Assembly (NCBI GenBank): GCA_910587355.1
Contig: CAJUKF010000034.1
Location: forward strand, 1-30,926
DNA length: 30,926 nt
Source: an uncultured Muribaculaceae bacterium
Lineage (GTDB): Bacteria > Bacteroidota > Bacteroidia > Bacteroidales > Muribaculaceae
Direction of reading: 5' to 3'
Each line of letters starts with the position of its first letter. Position 1 is the stretch's first letter. Under the pieces are notes generated by a model. The model was not told the DNA's origin, made no database searches, and worked only from the letters and a program-made list of their open reading frames with translations. Below are positions 23,561 through 30,926 of the stretch, one piece after another. The position numbers and the translations under genes are program-made.

Positions 23561-23982
23561 TTAGAGTTTTACTATCAGGTGGGGCGAGCGTCCCTGCTCT
23601 GTGACGACTTCTACAAAATACACGCCGGGTGTGAGTGCCGATATGACCATAGGGCAGTCAGATTATGGTATATTCGGCTGTGTGTCCGCTGACAAGCCGA
23701 AGCTCTGTGAAGGTGCCGGTGATGTGGAAACGAGTTTTCACAGGAACAGGATATAGATTTATGACGCCGTCATCTGTGAGGCCGCTGCTGATACTGACGC
23801 TTTCTTGAATATCGCCGTGTAATGGGCATGGCCGCTCATAGTAAATTCGAGTTCAGGCTTGGCGGATAATGTATTGCCGTATGAGTCTTTCCCGTGGCCG
23901 AATACGAATCCTTCAAAAGGCTCGGGTATGGCGCTGATTCCAGTACCATAAGTATAAATAACGTGACTAAACTCACTTAGTC
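23561..23982 (-). pseudogene. Remnant of a secreted T9SS-cargo protein (C-terminal part)
   Basis: Three consecutive minus-strand segments read as one protein but in different frames. 23800-23982 encodes GISAIPEPFEGFVFGHG and later KPELEFTMSGHAHYTAIFK. 23658-23799 encodes VSISSGLTDDGVINLYPVPV followed by RFHITGTFTELRLVSG and a stop. 23561-23657 encodes MVISALTPGVYFVEVVTEQG and SPHLIVKL with a normal TAA. The order of an 'NxYPxPV' strand, then 'LxPGVYxVEV', and a basic-hydrophobic end is the type A T9SS sorting domain. At least two frameshifts and the absence of any N-terminal body show it is dead. The rest of the gene is missing from this window. Confidence 0.75.
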
Positions 23983-23983
23983 A
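23964..23983. repeat. Short dyad TGACTAA/TTAGTCA
   Basis: Perfect 7-bp inverted repeat with a 6-nt spacer at the upstream edge of the pseudogene. It could be an operator of the lost gene or the scar of a deletion or insertion. The rest of 23984-24105 holds a 10-bp wobble-containing stem (around 24027-24060) downstream of trx and nothing else I can name. Confidence 0.35.
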
Positions 23984-24105
23984 AATTGAACCTAAATTAC
24001 GGATACCAGCATAAAGTACCCCCGAAAGTATTGTGCACTGCTTCCGGAGGCAACTTCGTATGCTTATGTAGCTTCTTAAATCCTGTTCTGCTTAATGCAA
24101 GAGCA

Positions 24106-24408
24106 TTATTCGGTGATGTGTTCGCGGAGCTTAGCCTCAAGGATATTGGCCTGCTGCACGCCAACGGCGCGCCACAATGCCTCGCCGCCCTTGAACACAA
24201 TCAGAGTGGGGATTGACTGCACATTATACCGCTGTGCGACTGGCTGATTCTGGTCGATGTCTATTTTGATGATATTGACTTTGTCGCCCAGCGTCTTTTT
24301 TACTTCTTCAAGAATAGGGGCCTGCATACGGCACGGTCCGCACCATGTGGCGAAGAAGTCAACCAAAGTGGGCTTGCTTTGCTGAATAATCTCATTGAAA
24401 TCGCTCAT
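24106..24408 (-). CDS. trxA: Thioredoxin
   Basis: 100-residue cytoplasmic thioredoxin. The active site is FFATWCGPCRMQAPIL (Cys ~23 and 26), followed by KIDIDQNQPVAQRYNVQSIP with the cis-proline TLIVF and the C-terminal glycine segment. There is no signal peptide. It lies 71 bp after the FtsE gene; I see no promoter consensus in that gap, so co-transcription with ftsE is likely. Confidence 0.93.
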   Translation of the reverse strand: MSDFNEIIQQSKPTLVDFFATWCGPCRMQAPILEEVKKTLGDKVNIIKIDIDQNQPVAQRYNVQSIPTLIVFKGGEALWRAVGVQQANILEAKLREHITE

Positions 24409-24479
24409 ATCGCGTATATGTTTTATGAATTAATAATTGTCCGATAGCTATTGTGAAACGTTCGGGACTGCTTAATGGT

Positions 24480-25145
24480 TCACTCCATAAGCATCTTGCG
24501 CTCGCAGCGGAGCACACGGCCGGGAAAACGGCGCACAAATCCGAGATTGTGTGTAGCCACCACAACTGCCACTCCCTCGCTGCGCGACACTTCGTGGAGA
24601 TGCGCCATTATCTGGTCGCCCGTTTCGGGGTCCAGGTTGCCGGTAGGTTCGTCGGCAAGAATAAGGCCGGGCTTGTTGAGCAGTGCCCGCGCTATGACTA
24701 TACGCTGCTGCTCGCCGCCCGAAAGCTGATGCGGCATTTTGAATGCCTTGGTAGCCATTCCAACCTGGCGGAGTACGGTGTCGATACGTGCCTCGCGTTC
24801 TGACTTGTCTTTCCAGCCTGTGGCCTGAAGCACAAAATCGAGATTGGAAAAAGCCGTACGGTCGGGGAGAAGTTGAAAATCTTGAAATACAATACCTATT
24901 TTGCGGCGCAAGAACGGAATATCGTGCGGACGTATTCTGGTGAGGTCGTAGTCGAAAACGCGGGCTTCGCCTACGGTAACCGGCACTTCGGCATAAATAG
25001 TTTTCATCAATGATGTCTTGCCGCTGCCGACACGGCCGAGAAGGTATACAAATTCACCGGGGGCCACCGAAAAATCCACATCACGCAGCGCTACATGCTC
25101 GTTGCGCATCACCTCTACTTTGCTATATTCAATCAAGCTTTCCAT
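24480..25145 (-). CDS. ftsE: FtsE-like ABC-type ATP-binding protein
   Basis: 221-residue ABC ATPase. The start at 25145 (MESLIEYSKVEVMRNEHVAL) is fixed by the promoter -7 box ending at 25155. Walker A is GRVGSGKTSLMK (~residue 36-47), the Q-loop is IVFQDFQLLPDRT, the signature is QLSGGEQQR, Walker B is LILADEPTGNLDPE and the switch is VATHN. The short VFQDFQLLPDRT-type Q-loop and the size point to FtsE, which with FtsX activates peptidoglycan hydrolases at the septum. No ftsX is in the window; a LolD-like exporter is the main alternative. Confidence 0.85.
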   Translation of the reverse strand: MESLIEYSKVEVMRNEHVALRDVDFSVAPGEFVYLLGRVGSGKTSLMKTIYAEVPVTVGEARVFDYDLTRIRPHDIPFLRRKIGIVFQDFQLLPDRTAFSNLDFVLQATGWKDKSEREARIDTVLRQVGMATKAFKMPHQLSGGEQQRIVIARALLNKPGLILADEPTGNLDPETGDQIMAHLHEVSRSEGVAVVVATHNLGFVRRFPGRVLRCERKMLME

Positions 25146-25154
25146 ATCTGCCTG

Positions 25155-25186
25155 CAAAAATAAAGTTTTTATGCGAGCCGCACAAA
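25155..25186 (-). promoter_or_regulatory. Promoter of ftsE-trxA
   Basis: Minus-strand TTTG (25183-25186), 20-bp spacer, TATTTTTG (25155-25162): full match. The -7 box is only 9 bp from the ATG, giving an almost leaderless transcript. Confidence 0.8.
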
Positions 25187-25250
25187 CTATCGGCAAGGTT
25201 TCACGCTTATTTTCACAGCAAATATATTACAGAGGTATGGTTGCTGTCGT

Positions 25251-25757
25251 TTATCTGTAGTCGGCGAAGCGCTGCTGGAGCTTCTTGCGGGCAGTGAAAA
25301 TCCGGCTCTTGATTGTGCCGAGGGGAAGGTTCATCTTCTCGGCGATTTCCTCGTATTTATAACCGGCCACGTGCATAGAGAACGGAATACGGTACTCGTC
25401 GGCAAACTCGTTGATTGCCTGACCGATTTCACTTGCGCCGTAGCTTTCTTCTGGTGATTCGTAACCGGAGTCCTGACTGAGGTTGAGGTGGTATAGATTG
25501 TCGGTGGTATCCACTACTGTTGCCTCACGCACACCCTTGCGGTAACTGTTGATAAACAGATTGCGCATTATTGTGAAGACCCAACCCTTGAAGTTAGTGC
25601 CCTCGGCGTACTTCTCCTGATTATCCAGAGCCTTGAGCGTAGTGTCCTGAAGTAAATCGTAAGCGTCGTCACGATTGTTGGTCAGCATATAGGCAAAATT
25701 AAGCATGTTTGCCTGAAGTTTCATGAGATTTGTCTGAAAGGTTGTTGTAGCAGCCAT
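25251..25757 (-). CDS. RNA polymerase sigma factor, ECF-like sigma-70 family
   Basis: 168 residues with only regions 2 and 4. Region 2: NMLNFAYMLTNNRDDAYDLL, DTTLKAL, then FKGWVFTIMRNLFINSYRK, covering core binding and -10 recognition. Region 4: the helix-turn-helix YKYEEIAEKMNLPLGTIKSR, then FTARKKLQQRF. The acidic, Ser-rich linker (SQDSGYESPEES) separates them. No anti-sigma gene lies next to it in either direction, so control is probably transcriptional or by a distant partner. It has a good promoter of the housekeeping type. Confidence 0.92.
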   Translation of the reverse strand: MAATTTFQTNLMKLQANMLNFAYMLTNNRDDAYDLLQDTTLKALDNQEKYAEGTNFKGWVFTIMRNLFINSYRKGVREATVVDTTDNLYHLNLSQDSGYESPEESYGASEIGQAINEFADEYRIPFSMHVAGYKYEEIAEKMNLPLGTIKSRIFTARKKLQQRFADYR

Positions 25758-25817
25758 AATGCAATGTATTTAAGAATTTCTGTTGTCTTTTTGTGTGTCA
25801 ATTGTTGTTTGACGTTC

Positions 25818-25848
25818 CAAAATTAGCGACATCCAACATCTTGTCAAG
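25818..25848 (-). promoter_or_regulatory. Promoter of the ECF-like sigma gene
   Basis: Minus-strand CTTG (25845-25848), 19-bp spacer, TAATTTTG (25818-25825). The leader is ~55 nt. The rest of 25849-26012 is A/T-rich; a repeated TTGTTAC word (near 25939-25958) is the only pattern I see. Confidence 0.65.
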
Positions 25849-26012
25849 TATTTTAATGTAAATAAATGTTAAAATGGAAAACATGTTATATTGGGTCTAT
25901 TATCTCGTTGATTATAAATATATTACTTCGATATTCAATTGTTACATAATTGTTACAATAGTATCACACATCGACTTTTGTATTTGTTTTGTAACATCTT
26001 CGCGTGTATTTT

Positions 26013-26033
26013 GTGTTCAGTCAAAATGAACAC
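26013..26033. promoter_or_regulatory. Possible operator dyad GTGTTCA/TGAACAC
   Basis: Perfect 7-bp inverted repeat with a 7-nt spacer, ending ~40 bp upstream of the -7 box of the PH-domain gene. Position and symmetry suit a dimeric regulator; no binding protein can be named. Confidence 0.35.
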
Positions 26034-26073
26034 TCTAAATCGGCATCATACACAAGCAGCCAGTAAAAATTTG

Positions 26074-26081
26074 TAACTTTG
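26074..26081 (+). promoter_or_regulatory. -7 element of the PH-domain gene
   Basis: TAACTTTG matches TANNTTTG, 21 bp before the ATG at 26103. The -33 region (about 26050) does not contain TTTG, which would fit activator dependence. Confidence 0.55.
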
Positions 26082-26102
26082 CACAGTATAAAGCCTTCCC
26101 CC

Positions 26103-26579
26103 ATGAAATCAAGAGTTATTTACAGCACTTTCTCAACCGTCTTGACAATTATTCTGGATGCAGTGCTTGTTTTTGCCTGTTGCGCGAGTGTCGGAGAGAA
26201 ACCGTTATTCTTCATACTGCTTGCTTGTCTGCTTATCGTGCTCATATCGGCACTATTCTATGCCCCCTGCGCAATCAAAGCCGACAGCCGGTATATCGTC
26301 ATGTCGAGCATACTGAAAAGCCGCCGAATTCTTATGAGCCATATAGCGGGCGCCGAACTGTTCCAACCGACATTAGGTGCTGTAAGAGTATTCGGTTCAG
26401 GCGGATATATGGGCTACTGGGGCATATTCCGCGAAGGTGATATCGGCCGCTATCAGGCATTTTACGGCAAAGCCTCCGACTGTTTCCTGATACGTATGAA
26501 AAACGGCGACAAATACCTGCTCGGCTGCGAGAATCCGTCTGCAATGGTCGATTATATCAACTCGCAGATAGACAACTAA
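26103..26579 (+). CDS. Small membrane protein with PH-like domain
   Basis: 158 residues from the ATG at 26103; the promoter -7 box at 26074-26081 excludes an earlier start. Two transmembrane helices (residues ~8-28 and ~33-57, PLFFILLACLLIVLISALFY) are followed by a cytoplasmic beta-rich domain: IKADSRYIVMSSILKSRRIL, FGSGGYMGYWGIFREGDIG, FLIRMKNGDKYLLGCENP, with an end helix MVDYINSQI. This is the bacterial PH-like (YdbS/PH_10-type) arrangement. Function unknown. It stands alone, convergent with the LRR gene. Confidence 0.75.
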   Translation: MKSRVIYSTFSTVLTIILDAVLVFACCASVGEKPLFFILLACLLIVLISALFYAPCAIKADSRYIVMSSILKSRRILMSHIAGAELFQPTLGAVRVFGSGGYMGYWGIFREGDIGRYQAFYGKASDCFLIRMKNGDKYLLGCENPSAMVDYINSQIDN

Positions 26580-26608
26580 ACATCTCGAAAAATCAATCTA
26601 AGTTTTTA

Positions 26609-26664
26609 TAATAGTTCCCCCCTCCTAAGACATGAGCGCATGTCTTAGGAGGGGGGAACTATTA
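26609..26664. repeat. Perfect 26-bp inverted repeat with 4-nt loop
   Basis: TAATAGTTCCCCCCTCCTAA continuing through GACATG (26609-26634) is exactly complementary to 26639-26664; the loop is AGCG. It lies between the convergent PH-domain and LRR genes. It could end both transcripts, but neither strand carries a U-run right after the stem, unlike the other terminators here, and the perfect pairing is unusually long. Confidence 0.85.
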
Positions 26665-26690
26665 ATTACAGCTTTTAAGCCGGAGTGCTT

Positions 26691-29600
26691 TTATTTCACT
26701 ATCATGTGGACAGCGCTTTGGCTTATGCCGTCTGTAGCATAAACAATGTAATGGCCACTTGCGAGATAGATTTCAAGGTTAATCCATTCGCCCGATTCTA
26801 CATTAGCCGAATAAATTTCTCTGCCCTCAATTGTAAATACACGTACAAGATTGTGAGCTGCATCACTGTTTATCATAATTTCAGGCGAGTCAATTACAGG
26901 ATTTGTGGCAAGTTGTATAGTGTACTTGTCAGCTGCGTCAGGTACTACTTCACTAATTCCGGATTCGCCAGGAAGTGTCTCAAATGTCACTACATCGCCG
27001 TAATAAGTCGAGGCTGATGTGGTTACAAATGAACGGAACTCATATTCTTGTTCAGGAATCAAATCTTTTACCTGAGCGTGCATAAGAATACCGGAAGCCT
27101 CTACTTGAATCCAGTCACCGTCTGCACGTGCCTTATATTTCTCAATTTTGCGATATTCAAAACCCTGACGGACAATTTTGTCCGTACCTGCTAAAGCCAT
27201 ACCTTCGAAAATAACCGAGTTAGGTTCAAGTGTATACTTCATTGTAACGACCTCAGGTTCGAAGAAGACAGTAGCATCACCAGTATAAAAACCCGTCCAT
27301 TGTCCATAGGAACGAGTATCTTCTGTTAACTGATAATAGGGACGGAACTGATAATATACATCATCTTTCAGCCCATACAAAGAGCCTACAAGCGTCTGGT
27401 TGACAACCGGGCACATTGCCTCTTGACTCTTTACATTCGCCGGGGCATCATTACGTCTCCATTCGATGCCGGTAAACCCTTCTGTTGTATTCAGATTTAC
27501 ATCGGCCATTAATCGGGCCGAAGCCAAAGAGGTTGCTGTCGCGGTCTCATTCTCCCATTGAATTCCGGGAATAGATATTGGTATTTCAAGCTCGATTGCC
27601 TTACCTGAAACGTTAATTACCAAATTGGCATATACAGTCTGAGGATACTCGCTTACAGGAACATTGACACTAATCAAATCGTTGTCTGTAACATCCCAAG
27701 TCTGCTTATTGGCCTTTAGCTGTGCATATTTAAGTTCTGCGTCGCCTAAGGAGCCATAATGAACACGAACCGAATAATTATTTGCATATATTTCTCCCTC
27801 CTGCTTTAAACTTGCAGAAATAGTTTTGGTCTTTAGCGAGCCAATTACAAAGCCTGGAGCAAGATATACATCATAGGAGGTTTCAGGGGTAAGACCTTTA
27901 AGAATAACCTTTGCACCACTCTTTACATCTTCAGCCTTTCCCGTTCCTCTTGAAACATATGCTATGCATGGCGTTTTTTCTCCGCTTTCATAGCTCAACA
28001 GATGAACGTTAAGAAAATCACACTGAAAACTAATTGTAGTCTGCGTACTTTCAAAGTCACTGAATGAGAAAAGTTTTGGATTCCCGGTAAAGGAATCACT
28101 CAAAATCTGACAGCCTGACCTGATTGTAAGTTTTTCAATTCCACAGTCAGCAAACGAACGCGAACGAATCGCTGTATATCCTGGAATTGTAATATCTTTA
28201 AGTTCACAACCCTCAAATGCCGAATCTTCAATAAGCCCGAGTTTACTCGGAAACTTCGTAAGTCCCAGTTTTTTGCAGTTCTTGAATGCTTTTCTCTGTA
28301 TAGATTGAACAGATTCCGGCATATTAGCCAAAACGAGTTCAGTACATCCTTCAAATGCTGAAGGAGAAATATATGTCAGAGTGGACGGAAGTGTCACATG
28401 TGTAAGATTTACACAGTCATGGAACATATCGTGACCTATCAAAGTAACGCCCTCAGCAAATTCCACATTTGAAAGTGTTGAAGTATTGAACGGCGATTTA
28501 GAGGTCATACCTTTCACTGTAATATTGGAACCAATAAACACAGATGCAATAGGACAACCACCAAATGAAGACTCGTCCATTGTAATGTTTTCAGATGACT
28601 TTTCAAAACGTACCGATTGTAATGCAGTGCAATTATTAAATGCCGAAGCTCCCACACTCTTAACAGAAGATGGTATTACAATCTCTGTCAGTCCTGTGCA
28701 GCCACTAAGGACACCGGCATCAACAGAATTAATACTTCCGGGGAAATTAAACTCTGTCAAGCCGGTACAATCTTGGAAAGCGCTGTTATTGATAGAAGTT
28801 ACACTTTCTGGTATATCAACATTCCGTAAACTTGAGCAGCCTGCGAAACAAGAAGTAGGTATAAACGTGATATTTGTGCCAAATGTCACTACAGTCAGCT
28901 TCTTAGCATTAGCAAACGTTTTTGAGTTGCTAAGGTTTCTACCGATATAAACTTCCGTCAAATTTTCAACGGGAACGCTGGCAGAGCCCATACTCAATGA
29001 CTCGGCACTATCTTCAAAAACTATTTTATTAATTGAGCTACAACCTTCAAAAGCTTTTTCACCTATAGAAATTATTCCGGCCGGAATAGCAAGGCTTGTC
29101 AGACCAGTGCAATTTGCAAAAGCAGATGCAGGAATTGTTGTCAGCCCTTCTTTTAAGGTCAGACTTGTAAGCTCAGGCTGTTTAGCGAATGCCGTAGTTG
29201 TAAAGTCTCGCGCAATGGTAAGCGAAGAGATACTTGTTCCACTGAAACAGACTTGTCCAAAATTCAAGGCTGCAGTTCCGGGAAGAATTTCAAGACTAAC
29301 AGTTCCGCAATTGCTGAAAGCACCATTTTCAATTGAAGTTACAGTACCGGGAATAGTCACTTTGCTAAGAGACGAGCAATCAGAAAAAGCGCCGTTTTTT
29401 ATTGTCGTAAGACTGTTGTTCACAGGCATTGAGGCCAAACTGGAGCAACCGCTAAACATATAATTAGAATAAGTGCTAAGACCATCAAAACCTTCTGCGA
29501 CTTTCAAACCGGCACATAAGTTAAAAGCATAATCACCTACTGACTGTAACGAATTCCCAAGATTTACAGTTTCGAGCTCAGTGCATTTATAAAACGTGTG

Positions 29601-30704
29601 ACTTGAAATACTTTTCAGAGACTGATTGAACTGAACATTCTTAAGGTGAACACAATTACCAAAGGCATACGTCCCTACGCTTTCCACATCACTTGCATTC
29701 AAAGTCTTCAATGAAGCGCAATTGGTAAATGAGTACTCACGAATCTGTTTGTCTTCAGGTAGGTCAGCTGCTGAAATTGTAAGGTCGGAAAGGAATGAGC
29801 TTCCGACTTTCAGGCCATCGGCTGTCTCCAGACCATTTGCATTATCTCCACCGAATTTAATTTTCAACCAGCTTTTTACATCAGGTATGCAGACCTCTTT
29901 TATTGCTTTACATGATTTAAAAACTCCATATTCACACTCCTCTATTCCGCGGCCAAAAGAAACAGAAGTCAGATTAGCATTGTTTGAGAAAGCCGAACTT
30001 CCGATTTTCTTAATACTCTCAGGTAGAACCAATTTTTCTATGCCACAACCGCTAAATGCACTCGATGCAATTTCGGACGCACCATTTTCAATAACAAGAT
30101 TAGAAAGCTTCTTCTGGCTGCTAAACAAAGCCGGAATAAACGTAACCTTAGAGCCTACAGTCATATTTTCGAGAATGGCTCCGCTAAAAACATTTTTATT
30201 GCGATAGGTCAAAACACTTGTATCTAAATCACGGCCTAAATACAAAGTTTTGATTGGCGTATCCTCAAAAAGAGGTCCACTTATATATGACATACCGGTT
30301 GAAGCATTCTTGATTTCCTTATAGGAAAGCTTTACAGGAGCCTCACCGTCTTTAAACACAACCTCTTCAAGAGCGGTGCAATTCTGAAATGCATCTCCGC
30401 CAATATATACGACAGAAGAGGGGATAATTACTTTCGTTAATTTTGAGCAATAGGCGAAAGCATCTGCAGCAATTCCGGTAACCTTATAAGTCTTTGATTC
30501 ATACTCAAACGATTCTGGAATTTCAACTGTCCCAGTGTAATAATTACGCTGAGTGGAATTGTCCCCGTAATAACGGTATGAGACATATGCCGTTCCGTCA
30601 TTTCGGATTTCATAACACATTTTATCGGTTTGGACCCAATTGGCCAAAGCACCGATTACTGTTGTCGTAACAACAACAGCTAAAAGTAGGATTCTTTTAA
30701 GAAT
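26691..30704 (-). CDS. BspA-like leucine-rich-repeat surface protein with T9SS tail
   Basis: Very large secreted protein (1318 residues from the TTG at 30647; ~1337 if translation starts at ATT 30702-30704, my choice). From that ATT the product has a good signal peptide (LKRILLLAVVVTTTVIGALA, cleavage after ALA) before NWVQTDK. About 30 Treponema/BspA-type LRRs follow (consensus IPxSVTSIxxxAFxxCxxL; e.g. IPESVTSINNSAFQDCTGL), up to about residue 900. Two or three fibronectin/Ig-like domains come next, and a C-terminal type A T9SS sorting domain (LVRVFTIEGREIYSANVESG, YLASGHYIVYATDG). It is probably exported by T9SS and anchored on the cell surface as an adhesin. It is clearly more A/T-rich than most neighbours. 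Confidence 0.88.
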   Translation of the reverse strand: MLKRILLLAVVVTTTVIGALANWVQTDKMCYEIRNDGTAYVSYRYYGDNSTQRNYYTGTVEIPESFEYESKTYKVTGIAADAFAYCSKLTKVIIPSSVVYIGGDAFQNCTALEEVVFKDGEAPVKLSYKEIKNASTGMSYISGPLFEDTPIKTLYLGRDLDTSVLTYRNKNVFSGAILENMTVGSKVTFIPALFSSQKKLSNLVIENGASEIASSAFSGCGIEKLVLPESIKKIGSSAFSNNANLTSVSFGRGIEECEYGVFKSCKAIKEVCIPDVKSWLKIKFGGDNANGLETADGLKVGSSFLSDLTISAADLPEDKQIREYSFTNCASLKTLNASDVESVGTYAFGNCVHLKNVQFNQSLKSISSHTFYKCTELETVNLGNSLQSVGDYAFNLCAGLKVAEGFDGLSTYSNYMFSGCSSLASMPVNNSLTTIKNGAFSDCSSLSKVTIPGTVTSIENGAFSNCGTVSLEILPGTAALNFGQVCFSGTSISSLTIARDFTTTAFAKQPELTSLTLKEGLTTIPASAFANCTGLTSLAIPAGIISIGEKAFEGCSSINKIVFEDSAESLSMGSASVPVENLTEVYIGRNLSNSKTFANAKKLTVVTFGTNITFIPTSCFAGCSSLRNVDIPESVTSINNSAFQDCTGLTEFNFPGSINSVDAGVLSGCTGLTEIVIPSSVKSVGASAFNNCTALQSVRFEKSSENITMDESSFGGCPIASVFIGSNITVKGMTSKSPFNTSTLSNVEFAEGVTLIGHDMFHDCVNLTHVTLPSTLTYISPSAFEGCTELVLANMPESVQSIQRKAFKNCKKLGLTKFPSKLGLIEDSAFEGCELKDITIPGYTAIRSRSFADCGIEKLTIRSGCQILSDSFTGNPKLFSFSDFESTQTTISFQCDFLNVHLLSYESGEKTPCIAYVSRGTGKAEDVKSGAKVILKGLTPETSYDVYLAPGFVIGSLKTKTISASLKQEGEIYANNYSVRVHYGSLGDAELKYAQLKANKQTWDVTDNDLISVNVPVSEYPQTVYANLVINVSGKAIELEIPISIPGIQWENETATATSLASARLMADVNLNTTEGFTGIEWRRNDAPANVKSQEAMCPVVNQTLVGSLYGLKDDVYYQFRPYYQLTEDTRSYGQWTGFYTGDATVFFEPEVVTMKYTLEPNSVIFEGMALAGTDKIVRQGFEYRKIEKYKARADGDWIQVEASGILMHAQVKDLIPEQEYEFRSFVTTSASTYYGDVVTFETLPGESGISEVVPDAADKYTIQLATNPVIDSPEIMINSDAAHNLVRVFTIEGREIYSANVESGEWINLEIYLASGHYIVYATDGISQSAVHMIVK

Positions 30705-30818
30705 TGATAAAATTAATTGGTTTATACTATATTGTGATTGGCAATTTTATATTCAGTATTAGTTGCTTTTAAGTTGTCAAGGTGGCGTAGTTCTTAATCC
30801 GGACTGCAATATTTGCCA

Positions 30819-30850
30819 CAAAACTACGTAATTTTTTACATGTTTACAAG
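30819..30850 (-). promoter_or_regulatory. Promoter of the LRR gene
   Basis: Minus-strand CTTG (30847-30850), 20-bp spacer, TAGTTTTG (30819-30826). The transcript would have a leader of ~105 nt to the ATT. From 30851 to the window end I see only A/T-rich non-coding sequence. Confidence 0.55.
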
Positions 30851-30926
30851 ATTTCTGCGCATAAATTAACAATTTTAAGTACATGACAAAAATTTGAAAA
30901 CATCGAATTTTGGGGTATAAGTCGGG

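Noticed and set aside
24027..24060. Possible intrinsic terminator downstream of trxA
   Set aside because: A 10-bp stem forms only with wobble pairs and there is no U-run, so it was not called a terminator.
23984..24105. Minus-strand reading through the 3' flank of trxA that looks protein-like (KLPPEAVHNTFGGTLCWYP)
   Set aside because: Short, without start or known family, and overlapping the trxA gene in another frame; too weak to call a gene remnant.
1..30926. Search by eye for CRISPR arrays, tRNAs, rRNAs, transposases and att-site repeats
   Set aside because: No regularly spaced repeats, cloverleaf, rRNA signature or transposase motif was found.

Overview
The window reads as a chromosomal segment of a Bacteroidales bacterium. 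The evidence is a SusC/SusD pair with SusD-type surface lipoproteins, GldH, type IX secretion (T9SS) C-terminal tails, a BspA-like leucine-rich-repeat protein, a bacterial serine palmitoyltransferase, and many promoters of the Bacteroidetes type TTTG-N19/20-TANNTTTG. The fairly high G+C and the gene families would suit a Muribaculaceae-like gut commensal, but that finer placement is inference. I found no rRNA, tRNA, CRISPR array or intact insertion sequence.

Layout. (1) 1-5970, plus strand: the end of a four-gene outer-membrane import locus (SusC cut by the window edge, SusD, two small lipoproteins), closed by a strong terminator. It resembles the peptide-binding BT2264-BT2261 complex of B. 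thetaiotaomicron. (2) 5971-6497: a non-coding stretch with two tandem palindromes, an unreported 46-codon gene on the minus strand with its own promoter, and the promoter of the next operon. (3) 6498-12636, plus strand: a long housekeeping operon with a coiled-coil protein, ZapA, a probable structured RNA (6S-like), RNase Y, a RicT/PSP1 protein, GldH, a HAD phosphatase and an M24 peptidase. (4) 12620-14951, minus strand: a DUF6056-like polytopic membrane protein and a DUF4923-like secreted protein. (5) 15248-18706, plus strand: serine palmitoyltransferase, a rubrerythrin with reversed domain order, and inositol-phosphate synthase. Sphingolipid and inositol head-group synthesis thus sit side by side. 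(6) 18878-23379, minus strand: the YceD-L32-FabH-Era-Der block. (7) 23561-25757, minus strand: a decayed T9SS-cargo gene, thioredoxin, an FtsE-type ATPase and an ECF-like sigma factor. (8) 26103-26579, plus strand: a small membrane PH-domain protein, followed by a perfect 26-bp palindrome. (9) 26691-30704, minus strand: a giant BspA-like LRR protein with a T9SS tail, whose signal peptide has no ATG, GTG or TTG start codon.

Functional themes are envelope biology (nutrient import, sphingolipids, fatty-acid initiation, T9SS cargo, GldH, ZapA, FtsE) and RNA/ribosome housekeeping (RNase Y with its likely partner RicT, Era, Der, L32). I saw no wholly new multi-gene system. The most unusual signals are the LRR gene without a standard start codon, the perfect palindrome beside it, the new small gene at 6162-6302, the structured RNA candidate between zapA and rny, and the clustering of sphingolipid and inositol genes.
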